Assembly (NCBI RefSeq): GCF_000018145.1
Contig: NC_009952.1
Location: 3,038,001-3,102,000, forward strand
DNA from: Dinoroseobacter shibae DFL 12 = DSM 16493
GTDB lineage: Bacteria > Pseudomonadota > Alphaproteobacteria > Rhodobacterales > Rhodobacteraceae
Reading direction: 5' to 3'
DNA: 64,000 bases
Positions 56,257-64,000 of this stretch are shown piece after piece. A program made the translations under genes and the position numbers. Below the pieces are notes generated by a model that saw only the letters and a program-made list of their open reading frames with translations, searched no databases and was not told the origin of the DNA. Numbering within the stretch: position 1 is the stretch's first letter; every line of letters starts with the position of its first letter.

Positions 56257-56817
56257 TTACCCGACCTCTTTCATAGTATTCTGGAGTGCATTGAGCTTCG
56301 CGCGGATCGACGTGTCGATCATCTTCGAGCCCATCTTGACGACAAGACCGCCGATAAGGCTGTTATCGACGGTCGCATTCACTTTGACGGTTTTATCGGC
56401 GGACGCACTAAGCACCTTGGTCAGCTCGTCCAGGTTCGCCTTGCTCAGGGGCTGGGCCGAGATCACGTCCGCGGTCATCTCGCCCTTTTCCTCGGCGATG
56501 AGCGCGCGCAGGCTCGCCACCAGTTGCGGCAGCACGAACAGGCGGCGCTTGGACGCCATCAGCGCCAGCGCGTTGCTCAGCATGGGGGCCAGTTCGAGCT
56601 TCTTGGCGATCGCGCCGATGGCACCGGCCTGCTCGTCGCGGCTGTAGACCGGTGACGAGATCAGATCACGGAACTCTGCGCTCTCCTTGAGGGCCGCATC
56701 CAGCAGGTCGGCCCCTGCCTCCAGCGCACCGATGTTGTTTTCTTCCTTGGCCAGTTCAAAGATCGCCGTCGCATAACGATCAGCGATACCGGAGGAGATC
56801 GAAGCTGAGTCTGACAC
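56257..56817 (-). CDS. atpH: ATP synthase F1 delta subunit
   Basis: 186 residues, peripheral-stalk connector. Begins [20 protein letters not shown] after a GTG start at 56817, five bases from GGAAGGG; an ATG far upstream (56976) would include leader sequence. C-terminal [21 protein letters not shown] is typical. First gene of the split F1 operon; Fo genes (atpI, atpB, atpE, atpF) are elsewhere, as usual in Rhodobacterales. Confidence 0.95.
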   Translation of the reverse strand: MSDSASISSGIADRYATAIFELAKEENNIGALEAGADLLDAALKESAEFRDLISSPVYSRDEQAGAIGAIAKKLELAPMLSNALALMASKRRLFVLPQLVASLRALIAEEKGEMTADVISAQPLSKANLDELTKVLSASADKTVKVNATVDNSLIGGLVVKMGSKMIDTSIRAKLNALQNTMKEVG

Positions 56818-57103
56818 GTCCACCCTTCCGCTGTCTGTGCCGCTCCGGATGGAGGTATCGGAGCAAGCAGCTAGAGAACTTACGAGATCGCAAATTCGAG
56901 AAATTCTCGGCGGATTTAGCAGACGCGTATGGGTGCCGCAACAGGCATGGTGCTCCGGATCACCCCGCCGGAGCACGTTATTATACAGGCCCTGAGGAAT
57001 ACGGCCGCCGAGCGCGACACTTTGAAGCTTTGGTATTGCCGAAACCGGCGAGCATGCTATCGCCGCAAGGGTGAATCGGCTGCGCTGACCCGCGACGGGT
57101 CCC
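56818..57103. other. atp operon leader and upstream region
   Basis: No gene. On the minus strand a perfect TATAAT (56980-56985) has no clear -35. Downstream of it are a 9-base-pair hairpin GTGCTCCGG...CCGGAGCAC (56950-56976) and the short dyad CGAGAAATTCTCG (56897-56909), which could be regulatory elements of the atp leader. The part nearer 57103 shows nothing. Confidence 0.45.
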
Positions 57104-57850
57104 TCAGACCGGTTTCGCGCCCGGCGCGGGGATCCCCTCCAGCACCCGCAACGGCCGCCGCAGTCCCTTGGACCGGTCGGCTTTCAGCGGCTCGAACACC
57201 TGCTTGGACACCTCCACCAGGAACACCCCCCCGCCCAGCACCGCCGACAGGTTCTGCCCGGTTTTCTCGACCATCCGCGTGGATCGCAGCCAGAAGCGCT
57301 TCTCGCTCGGCGGGGTGAAGAGCGCGCTGGCGTGGCGTTCGTTGACAAATCCGTGCTTGGTCAGTTGCGCCTCAAGTTGCCCGAGACTGTAGGGGCGGCC
57401 ATACCCGAACGGCGTGCCGTCCTTGCGCGCCCAGAGCCCCGCGCGGTTGGGCACGATGAACATCGCCCGCCCGCCCGGAGACAGCACCCGCCAGCATTCT
57501 TCCAGCAGATCCGTGGGGGTCTCGGACGTCTCCAGCCCATGCAGCAGAACCAGTTTGTCCACGCCGCCGGTCTCAAGCGGCCAGGAGCGTTCGTCGCACA
57601 GAACCGAGATATTCGGCATTCCCGCCGGCCAATGCATCACCCCCTGCGGCCCGGGCATCAGCCCGATCACGCGCCGCGCATCGGTCAGGTAGGGTCGCAA
57701 CAGCGGCACGGCGAAGCCGAAGCCGACCACGGTCTGCCCCTCGGCATCGGGCCAGTGATACAGCAACGCATCGCGGATCGCACCCTGCGCCACGCGGCCG
57801 AGACGGGTGCGATAATAGAATTGCCGCAAATCCAGAACGTCGAGATGCAC
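57104..57850 (-). CDS. Class I SAM-dependent methyltransferase
   Basis: 248 residues. [15 protein letters not shown] replaces the usual E/DxGxGxG motif I in part, [36 protein letters not shown] and [22 protein letters not shown] (motif region) are those of a conserved alphaproteobacterial methyltransferase group often adjacent to gloB. The substrate is unknown. The start is uncertain: GTG at 57850 ([18 protein letters not shown]) fits homologues in my memory; GTG 57874 is the alternative. No strong RBS for either. Confidence 0.82.
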   Translation of the reverse strand: MHLDVLDLRQFYYRTRLGRVAQGAIRDALLYHWPDAEGQTVVGFGFAVPLLRPYLTDARRVIGLMPGPQGVMHWPAGMPNISVLCDERSWPLETGGVDKLVLLHGLETSETPTDLLEECWRVLSPGGRAMFIVPNRAGLWARKDGTPFGYGRPYSLGQLEAQLTKHGFVNERHASALFTPPSEKRFWLRSTRMVEKTGQNLSAVLGGGVFLVEVSKQVFEPLKADRSKGLRRPLRVLEGIPAPGAKPV

Positions 57851-58330
57851 AGGCGCACTTTCAGTTGATCGCACAAGGGGTTCGGCCCGTCCGACGCCGC
57901 AGCGCCACTACACAATATGTACACTCTGGGCCGCGTTGCGAAAACCCACGCCCGCGCGTGCGCTGCGTGCGAAATGTCGCGCGCTGGAACGCGATGCAGG
58001 GTGGCGCGCTCAAATTCTGCACTATTTTTAGGCACATCGTGCGGACTGGTTTATCTCCATCTGCCGGCCGCGCAACCGGCCCGCCCCCGCACACCGCGCG
58101 CAAAACGAAGGATTTCCAACGCTAAGCGCTGCTTTTGGAGCCCTTGCAGCGTTTTTCCGACCCGCCGAATGACGGGAATTGGCCTTTGGTCAGATGCCCT
58201 TATCGCCCGCGCGGACCCGCTTTGCTGAAAAAAGCCTTGAAGCGCGCCGAAGAACACCGAAGTTTAACCTATAAGGGAAATGGTTGTGACGTCCTCCCTC
58301 GCGTCCCGGCCCCAGTGAAAGGAGCCCCCG
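57851..58330. other. Long gap upstream of clpA, possible small RNA
   Basis: 480 bases without a credible protein gene. On the plus strand CGCTGC-N13-GCAGCG-TTTTT (58127-58156) forms a terminator-like hairpin that belongs to no annotated gene, so a small RNA ending there is possible. A TATAAG hexamer at 58270-58275 is a candidate -10 for clpA, with no clear -35. No clpS is present. Confidence 0.4.
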
Positions 58331-60658
58331 GTGCCTTCGTTTTCGAATACGCTAGAACAGGCCATCCACACCGCGCTCGCCCAGGCCAATGCGCGTCGTC
58401 ATGAACTGGCGACGCTTGAGCATCTGCTTTTGGCGCTGATCGACGAGCCGGACGCGGCCAAGGTCATGAAAGCCTGCAATGTCGACCTGGACGCCCTGCG
58501 CCAGACCCTCGAGGCTTTCATCGAGGAAGATCTCGCAACGCTCGCCACGGATGTTGAGGGGTCCGAAGCCGTGCCCACCGCTGCGTTCCAGCGGGTGATC
58601 CAGCGCGCCGCGATCCATGTGCAGTCCTCGGGCCGCCAGGAAGTGACCGGCGCCAATGTGCTGGTCGCGATCTTCGCGGAACGCGAGTCCAATGCCGCGT
58701 ATTTCCTGCAGGAACAGGACATGACCCGGTATGACGCGGTGAATTTCATCGCCCATGGCGTGGCCAAGAACCCCAGTTTCGGCGAATCCCGGCCCGTGTC
58801 GGGCGCGTCGGACATGGAAGAAGAGGCCAGCGCCAGCACCGATCAGGGCGGGGACGAGAAGGAGTCCGCGCTTGCAAAGTACTGCGTGGACCTGAACGCC
58901 AAATCGCGCAAGGGTGACGTCGACCCGCTTATCGGGCGCGACAGCGAGGTGGAGCGCTGTATCCAGGTGTTGTGCCGTCGGCGCAAGAATAACCCGCTTC
59001 TGGTGGGCGATCCCGGCGTGGGCAAGACCGCCATCGCCGAGGGCCTGGCGCGCAAGATCGTGCAGGGCGAAACGCCCGAGGTGCTGCGCGGTGCCACCAT
59101 CTACAGCCTGGACATGGGGGCGCTGCTGGCGGGCACCCGCTATCGCGGCGATTTCGAAGAGCGGTTGAAGGCCGTTGTTACCGAACTTGAAGACCACCCG
59201 GATGCGGTACTCTTCATCGACGAGATCCACACGGTGATCGGGGCCGGGGCAACATCCGGCGGGGCGATGGACGCCTCCAACCTGCTCAAGCCCGCGTTGC
59301 AGGGCGGCAAGCTGCGCTGCATGGGCTCGACCACCTACAAGGAGTTCCGTCAGCATTTCGAGAAGGATCGCGCGCTGAGCCGCCGGTTCCAGAAGATCGA
59401 CGTGACCGAGCCCTCGGTCGAGGACACGGTGAAGATCCTCAAGGGCCTCAAGCCCTATTTCGAGGATCACCATGCGATCAAGTACACCTCCGACGCGATC
59501 AAGACCGCGGTGGAGCTGTCGGCGCGCTATATCAACGACCGGAAACTGCCGGACAAGGCCATCGACGTGATCGACGAGGCCGGGGCCGCGCAGCACCTGG
59601 TGGCCGAATCCAAGCGCCGCAAGACCATCGGCGCCAAGGAAATCGAGGCCGTGGTGGCCAAGATCGCCCGCATCCCGCCGAAAAACGTCTCCAAGGACGA
59701 TGCGGAGGTGCTGAAGGATCTCGAGGTCTCGCTCAAGCGCGTGGTCTTCGGCCAGGACAATGCGATCGAGGCGCTCAGCTCCGCGATCAAGCTGGCCCGC
59801 GCGGGCCTGCGCGAGCCGGAAAAGCCCATCGGCAACTACCTCTTCGCGGGCCCCACGGGTGTCGGCAAGACCGAGGTGGCCAAGCAGCTCTCCAGTACGC
59901 TGGGGGTGGAGCTTTTGCGGTTCGACATGTCGGAATACATGGAGAAACACGCGGTCTCGCGCCTGATCGGTGCACCTCCGGGCTATGTCGGGTTCGACCA
60001 GGGCGGTCTTCTGACCGACGGGGTCGACCAGCACCCGCATTGCGTGCTCCTGCTCGACGAGATCGAGAAGGCGCACCCGGATGTCTACAACATCCTGCTG
60101 CAGGTGATGGATCACGGCACGCTCACCGACCATAACGGGCGGACCGTGGATTTCCGTAACGTGATCCTGATCATGACCTCCAACGCGGGGGCCGCGGAAC
60201 AGGCCAAGGCCGCCATCGGCTTCGGGCGCGACCGGCGCGAGGGCGAGGATACCGCCGCGATCGAGCGGACCTTCACGCCCGAGTTCCGCAACCGCCTGGA
60301 CGCAGTGATCAGCTTCGCGCCGCTCGGCAAGGAGATCATCATGCAGGTCGTCGAAAAGTTCGTGCTCCAGCTCGAAGCACAACTGCTGGACCGCAACGTC
60401 ACCATCGAGCTGAGCGAGGAAGCGGCGACGCTGCTCGGCGACATGGGTTACGACGACAAGATGGGCGCCCGCCCCCTGGGCCGCGTGATCCAAGAGCAGA
60501 TCAAGAAGCCGCTGGCGGAAGAGTTGCTCTTCGGCAAGCTGGCCAAGGGCGGCATCGTCAAGGTCGGCGTGAAGGACGGCAAGATCGATCTGCAGATCGC
60601 GCCGATCGGCGCACCCCGGATCTCCAGCAAGAAGCCCCCGCTTCTGACCGCGGACTGA
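58331..60658 (+). CDS. clpA: ATP-dependent Clp protease ATP-binding subunit ClpA
   Basis: 775 residues. N-terminal ClpN repeats (SFSNTLEQAIHTALAQANAR), first AAA+ with Walker A GDPGVGKT and B DAVLFIDEIHTVIGAG, second AAA+ with GPTGVGKTEVAKQ and LLLDEIEKAHPDVYNILL. It feeds unfolded proteins to ClpP. The IGF/L-type ClpP-binding loop is present as KAAIGFGRDRREGED. Start GTG with strong RBS AAAGGAG. clpS is usually adjacent but is absent here. Confidence 0.96.
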   Translation: MPSFSNTLEQAIHTALAQANARRHELATLEHLLLALIDEPDAAKVMKACNVDLDALRQTLEAFIEEDLATLATDVEGSEAVPTAAFQRVIQRAAIHVQSSGRQEVTGANVLVAIFAERESNAAYFLQEQDMTRYDAVNFIAHGVAKNPSFGESRPVSGASDMEEEASASTDQGGDEKESALAKYCVDLNAKSRKGDVDPLIGRDSEVERCIQVLCRRRKNNPLLVGDPGVGKTAIAEGLARKIVQGETPEVLRGATIYSLDMGALLAGTRYRGDFEERLKAVVTELEDHPDAVLFIDEIHTVIGAGATSGGAMDASNLLKPALQGGKLRCMGSTTYKEFRQHFEKDRALSRRFQKIDVTEPSVEDTVKILKGLKPYFEDHHAIKYTSDAIKTAVELSARYINDRKLPDKAIDVIDEAGAAQHLVAESKRRKTIGAKEIEAVVAKIARIPPKNVSKDDAEVLKDLEVSLKRVVFGQDNAIEALSSAIKLARAGLREPEKPIGNYLFAGPTGVGKTEVAKQLSSTLGVELLRFDMSEYMEKHAVSRLIGAPPGYVGFDQGGLLTDGVDQHPHCVLLLDEIEKAHPDVYNILLQVMDHGTLTDHNGRTVDFRNVILIMTSNAGAAEQAKAAIGFGRDRREGEDTAAIERTFTPEFRNRLDAVISFAPLGKEIIMQVVEKFVLQLEAQLLDRNVTIELSEEAATLLGDMGYDDKMGARPLGRVIQEQIKKPLAEELLFGKLAKGGIVKVGVKDGKIDLQIAPIGAPRISSKKPPLLTAD

Positions 60659-60680
60659 TCCCGGACCACAGCACCCTTAA

Positions 60681-60707
60681 ACGCCCGGCCCCCGCGCCGG
60701 GCGTTTT
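60681..60707. terminator. Bidirectional terminator after clpA
   Basis: ACGCCCGG-cccccgcg-CCGGGCGT followed by TTTT on the plus strand; on the minus strand A/T bases also flank it. It serves clpA and ends at the stop codon of the convergent MotB-like gene. Confidence 0.88.
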
Positions 60708-62653
60708 CATTTCTCGGTGAACTTCAACTCGATTCGGCGGTTGAGCGCCCGGCCCTCCGGCGTATCCTCCAAGCTCACGGGCTGGTACTCGCCGAACCCG
60801 GTGGGCGCGAGCCGGTCAGGCGGGATGCCCTGGTCCTCAATCAGGAACCGCGCGACCGACAGCGCCCTGCCCTGGCTCAGTTCCCAGTTATCGGCGTATT
60901 TGCCACCGCCCGTCACCGGCACGTTGTCGGTGTGCCCGTCCACACGCAGCACCCAGTCGATGCCTTCGGGGATGCGGTCCGCCACGCTGCGCAGGATGCC
61001 CGCGACCTTCGCAACCTCCGCCTGCCCCTGGGGCGAAAGCGCCACTTCGCCCGTGTCGAACAGCACCGAGGACGAGAACACGAACCGGTCGCCTTCGATC
61101 CGGACGCCCTCCTGACCGCCGAGCAGATCACGCAACTCGCCAAAAAACTCCGAGCGATAGCGCGCGAGATCCTGCGCCTCGGCCTCCAGCCGCCGCCGCT
61201 CGGCCTCCTCCAGGTCGGCGCGGGCGCGTTGTTCGGCGGCGACCCGGGCCAGGGCGGTGTTCAGCTCCGTCCCCAGCGCCTCGATCTGTACCTGCGCTTC
61301 GGCATCGCGCGCACTCGCCTCGTCAAGAAGCCCCTGCAGACTGTTGAGCTGGGTACGCAGGGCGGCGACCTGCTCGTTGAGCACGGCGACCCGGCGCGCG
61401 TCCTGCGCCGACTGGGCCTCCACCCGGCGCAACTGCTCCTGCGCCAGGCCCAGCAACAGCCGGTCGCGCTCGGCTTCGGTCAGCCGCTGATCCAACGTGT
61501 CGGCCTGTGCCCGCGCCTCCGCCAACTCGCCCGACAGCGCCTCGCGTGCGAGTTCCGCTGCGGCCAGCTTGGTCAGCGTATCCTCCGCCTCCTGCCGCCG
61601 CGCCTCCAGCGCCAGTGTCATGGCGGTCAGCTCCGCATCCGCGTCTTGCAGCCGCGCGCGCAGGGCCTCGGCCGCCGCCGCCTCCGCCAGGCGAGCCGCT
61701 TCGGCCTCCGACAGCGCGCCTTCGCTTTCGGCCAGCCGGGCGCGCAGGGCCTCCGCCGCGGCCAGTTCTTCGAGACGCGCCGCCTCGACCGCGTCGAGCT
61801 CGGCTGCCTGGTCCACGACCTGCGCGCGCAACTCTTCGAGCCGGGCCAGGCCTTCGAGACGGGCGAGCTCCGCCTGGTCGAGCGCGGCCTCCCGGTCCGC
61901 GAGGGTCGCTTCCAGGTCCGCGAGGTCCGCGCGCAGGCTGGCGTCGGTCTCTTCAGCCGCCGCCAGCTGCGCCATCAGGGTGCTCAGCCGGGTCTCCTGT
62001 GCCGCCGCGTCGTTGCGCAGATCCGCCACCAGCGCCTCCAGCGCGTCGGAGCGGGCGGCAGCAAGGCGGGCAGCCTCCTGTTGCGCGTCCACTTCCGTGC
62101 GCAGCCGCGCGAGCGCGAGGTTCAGCGCCTCCGCCTCGCTTAGGGCCACATCGCGCGCGGCCTCCACCTGCGCCAGTTCCGCCGAAAGCGCATCGCGATC
62201 CGCGCCGGTCTCTGCCAGTTGCGCGCCGAGACTGCGATTGTCCGCCAGCAGGGCCGCCACCCGGTCCTCGAACCCCGAAATCCGCGCGTCGCGCTCGGCG
62301 ATCTCCGCCTCGGCGGTGGCGACCTGCGCGGTGAGCGTGGCGATCATCGTTTCCTGCGCCCGGGCCTGGGCTTCGGCATCGTCGAGCGTGGCCGACAAGG
62401 CGCCCACGGTCTCGGTCAGGGTCTCGGTCCGCTCCCGCTCCAACCCCAGCGCATCGGCGAGGTCCGACAGTTGCAGGCTCAGGCTGTCGAGCTCGTCATC
62501 CTTGACCTCGATCTGCTCACTCAGCACCGATTGCATCACCATGAAGATCGTCAGCACGAAGAACAGCACCAGCAGCAGCGCCGTCATCGCATCGACGAAG
62601 CCGGGCCAGATATTGCCCGTCGCGCGCTGGTTGAAGCGTCGCACAAACGCCAT
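60707..62653 (-). CDS. MotB/OmpA-like protein with very long coiled coil
   Basis: 648 residues. One N-terminal helix (FVDAMTALLLVLFFVLTIFM, with an Asp before the helix as in MotB/ExbD/ZorB stators), then about 430 residues of Ala/Glu/Arg-rich heptad coiled coil (roughly 50-485) with near-repeats such as AEALRARL, and an OmpA-like peptidoglycan-binding domain (about 490-648: SSSVLFDTGEVALSPQGQ, RVDGHTDNVPV, NWELSQGRALSVARFL, NRRIELKF). Paired with the MotA/TolQ-like gene three bases upstream. Expected to span the periplasm from inner membrane to cell wall; role unknown. Confidence 0.85.
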   Translation of the reverse strand: MAFVRRFNQRATGNIWPGFVDAMTALLLVLFFVLTIFMVMQSVLSEQIEVKDDELDSLSLQLSDLADALGLERERTETLTETVGALSATLDDAEAQARAQETMIATLTAQVATAEAEIAERDARISGFEDRVAALLADNRSLGAQLAETGADRDALSAELAQVEAARDVALSEAEALNLALARLRTEVDAQQEAARLAAARSDALEALVADLRNDAAAQETRLSTLMAQLAAAEETDASLRADLADLEATLADREAALDQAELARLEGLARLEELRAQVVDQAAELDAVEAARLEELAAAEALRARLAESEGALSEAEAARLAEAAAAEALRARLQDADAELTAMTLALEARRQEAEDTLTKLAAAELAREALSGELAEARAQADTLDQRLTEAERDRLLLGLAQEQLRRVEAQSAQDARRVAVLNEQVAALRTQLNSLQGLLDEASARDAEAQVQIEALGTELNTALARVAAEQRARADLEEAERRRLEAEAQDLARYRSEFFGELRDLLGGQEGVRIEGDRFVFSSSVLFDTGEVALSPQGQAEVAKVAGILRSVADRIPEGIDWVLRVDGHTDNVPVTGGGKYADNWELSQGRALSVARFLIEDQGIPPDRLAPTGFGEYQPVSLEDTPEGRALNRRIELKFTEK

Positions 62654-62656
62654 CGG

Positions 62657-63940
62657 TCAGCGCTCTTCCGGGGGATCGCCCGGGCGGCGGGCCCGCTGGA
62701 ACGCATCCTGCGGGTCGAAATCGTCGTGCAGGACGGTGCGCAGGGCCTCTGCCGCCACGGCCGCCGGGTCGCCCGCGCGCGCGGCCTGTTTCACCGTCAT
62801 GTTCAGCGAGGCGAGATCGCCGCGCAACTCCGCCACGGTTTCCTGCCGTCCGGCGGACATCTCCTCGAAGATCCGCAGAAGCTGCACATCGATGCTGCGC
62901 AGGCGCATCCGGCTTTCGGCGTCGATGCCGCCCTCGCCCGCGGTGATCTGCTGCTCCAGCAGGTTGGCGATCCGTTCCTGGCCCGCGGCCACCCGTTCCA
63001 GCGCCTCGGTGGTCTGGTCGTTGCGCCCCAGCTGCGAGGTCAGCGCCGTGACCGACTGCGCCACCCCGACGAGGCGCTGGTCGAGCCGCGTGGCCCGTTC
63101 ATCCGATTGCACGAACAGGTCCTGCAGCGACTCGATCTGCGCCACCATGTGATCGAGCACCTGGGCCACGATATCCATGTCGAACCCGCCGCCCTCGACC
63201 TCCGACGACGCGAACCCGACCTTGGTGATGGTCGACAGCCATTCCTCCAGCTCCCGGTAGAACCGGTTTTGGCCATGGCCCACGAAGAGCTCCAAAAGCC
63301 CCACAACCAACGAGCCCGCAAGACCCAGCAGCGACGAGGCGAACGCCGTACCCATCCCGCCCAGCTGCGCCTCCAGCCCCGTCATCAGGCGGGAAAACAC
63401 CGCCACCCCGCCCTCGCCTTCGGACGGATCGAGGGAGCGGATCGTGTCGACCACCGCGGGCACCGTGGTGGCAAGGCCGTAAAACGTGCCGAGAAGGCCC
63501 AGAAAGATCAGAAGGTTGACGATATAACGCGTGATGTCGCGCGCCTCGTCGATCCGGGTGGCCACGGAATCGAGGATGGAGCGCGACGAGTTCGCGCTGA
63601 GCTGCATCCGCGCCTTGCGCGCGCCCAGCAGGTTCGCCAGCGTCCCCACCAGCCGCGGCGCGGTGTCCCGGGTGGCCGTCGGCACGTTGTTGGCAAACCC
63701 CTCGATCCAGCGCGTCGCCGCCGAAAGCTGGTAAAGCTGCGCCAGGCAGGACATGAGCCCCACCACAAAGACCAGAACGATCACCCCGTTGAGATAGGGA
63801 TTGGCAAGGAAGATCGGCGCGACCCGCGGATAGGCCACCCACCCCCCGATCCCCACCAGGACCAGGACGAGCAGCATCAGCAGAAGCTGCCGTGTGGGCC
63901 GACTGAAGGACGGTCGGGCCCGCATTGCCGGATTTTCCAT
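62657..63940 (-). CDS. MotA/TolQ/ExbB-like proton channel protein
   Basis: 427 residues. Helices near residues 14-35 (LLLMLLVLVLVGIGGWV), 47-68 (YLNGVIVLVFVVGLMSCLAQ), 128-150 (DITRYIVNLLIFLGLLGTFYG) and 185-210 (LGGMGTAFASSLLGLAGSLVV), the last two forming the TolQ/ExbB-type channel core (LLGTFYG, GMGTAFASSLLGL). The C-terminal 170 residues are predicted coiled coil. Start ATG 63940 after GAAGGCAGAGAGA. First gene of the pair with the OmpA-like partner. The gene context upstream is cut off by the window edge. Confidence 0.87.
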   Translation of the reverse strand: MENPAMRARPSFSRPTRQLLLMLLVLVLVGIGGWVAYPRVAPIFLANPYLNGVIVLVFVVGLMSCLAQLYQLSAATRWIEGFANNVPTATRDTAPRLVGTLANLLGARKARMQLSANSSRSILDSVATRIDEARDITRYIVNLLIFLGLLGTFYGLATTVPAVVDTIRSLDPSEGEGGVAVFSRLMTGLEAQLGGMGTAFASSLLGLAGSLVVGLLELFVGHGQNRFYRELEEWLSTITKVGFASSEVEGGGFDMDIVAQVLDHMVAQIESLQDLFVQSDERATRLDQRLVGVAQSVTALTSQLGRNDQTTEALERVAAGQERIANLLEQQITAGEGGIDAESRMRLRSIDVQLLRIFEEMSAGRQETVAELRGDLASLNMTVKQAARAGDPAAVAAEALRTVLHDDFDPQDAFQRARRPGDPPEER

Positions 63941-64000
63941 TCTCTCTGCCTTCTTCACCTTATGGCGCTGCACGATAGGGGCTGCGGGCGATGTTGCAAA

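Noticed and set aside
58352-60493. Long minus-strand open frame within clpA
   Set aside because: Shadow of clpA; no domain and GC-driven composition.
60707-63940. Zorya defence (ZorAB)
   Set aside because: ZorB-like proteins lack a several-hundred-residue coiled coil before the OmpA domain, and no ZorC/D/E-type gene is visible on the downstream side; the upstream side is cut off, so it is not fully excluded.

Overview
The window is a stretch of chromosome from a GC-rich alphaproteobacterium of the Rhodobacteraceae (Roseobacter-type). The grounds are a light-harvesting LH2 operon (pucBA-pucC) behind tandem PpsR-type operators, a split ATP synthase operon (atpHAGDC without the Fo genes), a glycolate oxidase glcDEF cluster, groESL under a CIRCE element, a GTG-started clpA without clpS beside it, and many conserved Rhodobacterales neighbours (DUF1285, DUF2161, TIGR01459, H-type lectin by atpC). 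I see no rRNA, tRNA, insertion sequence, phage or CRISPR array; nearly everything looks like core or clade-level chromosome.

Layout. 1-5113 (+): end of the 2-oxoglutarate dehydrogenase operon (sucA 3' part, odhB, two small membrane proteins, lpdA). 5208-10118: gabD, an arylformamidase-like hydrolase, an SDR/unknown/P1-peptidase operon, and an hsp20 gene with a sigma-32-like promoter and a ROSE-like RNA thermometer over its ribosome binding site. 10258-15131 (-): secreted serine protease and glcDEF. 15287-18139 (-): the puc operon. 18406-21089: large secreted phytase-like esterase and a small secreted protein. 21093-27854 (-): overlapping MoxR-DUF58-DUF4159-membrane protein operon. 27916-39004: mixed housekeeping (rRNA pseudouridine synthase, polA, hemolysin III, zinc-finger protein, ABC ATPase, lipase, Nudix, EamA, phnM, GNAT). 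39174-41172 (-): groESL. 41549-44663: a cysteine-rich protein of unknown role, a DUF2161 nuclease-like protein and a membrane protein with a degenerate GGDEF domain flanking an FNR box. 44823-51519: ppaC, HAD phosphatase, MaoC, ribF, YcgN-like protein, a hydrolase/isomerase pair, prs. 51529-56817 (-): atpHAGDC. 57104-63940: methyltransferase, clpA and a MotA/MotB-like envelope pair.

How it fits together. The central-carbon and energy genes (odh, gabD, glc, atp, ppaC) and the photosynthetic antenna genes suit an aerobic or facultative phototrophic heterotroph that uses light to supplement respiration. Regulation visible in the DNA links oxygen and light (PpsR pair, FNR box) and heat (CIRCE, sigma-32-like promoter, ROSE-like hairpin).

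Most unusual observations: a family of abutting near-perfect palindromes at four intergenic sites; an LH2 alpha subunit with a tail more than twice the usual length; a 39-codon leader reading frame whose start lies on a PpsR operator; a puc-linked protein with a duplicated C-terminal motif; a 327-residue protein ending in an eight-cysteine glycine-rich tail; and a MotB-like protein with about 430 residues of coiled coil between membrane and OmpA domain. No single stretch looks like a complete new defence or mobile system; the best candidates for undescribed biology are the cysteine-rich protein and the puc accessory genes.
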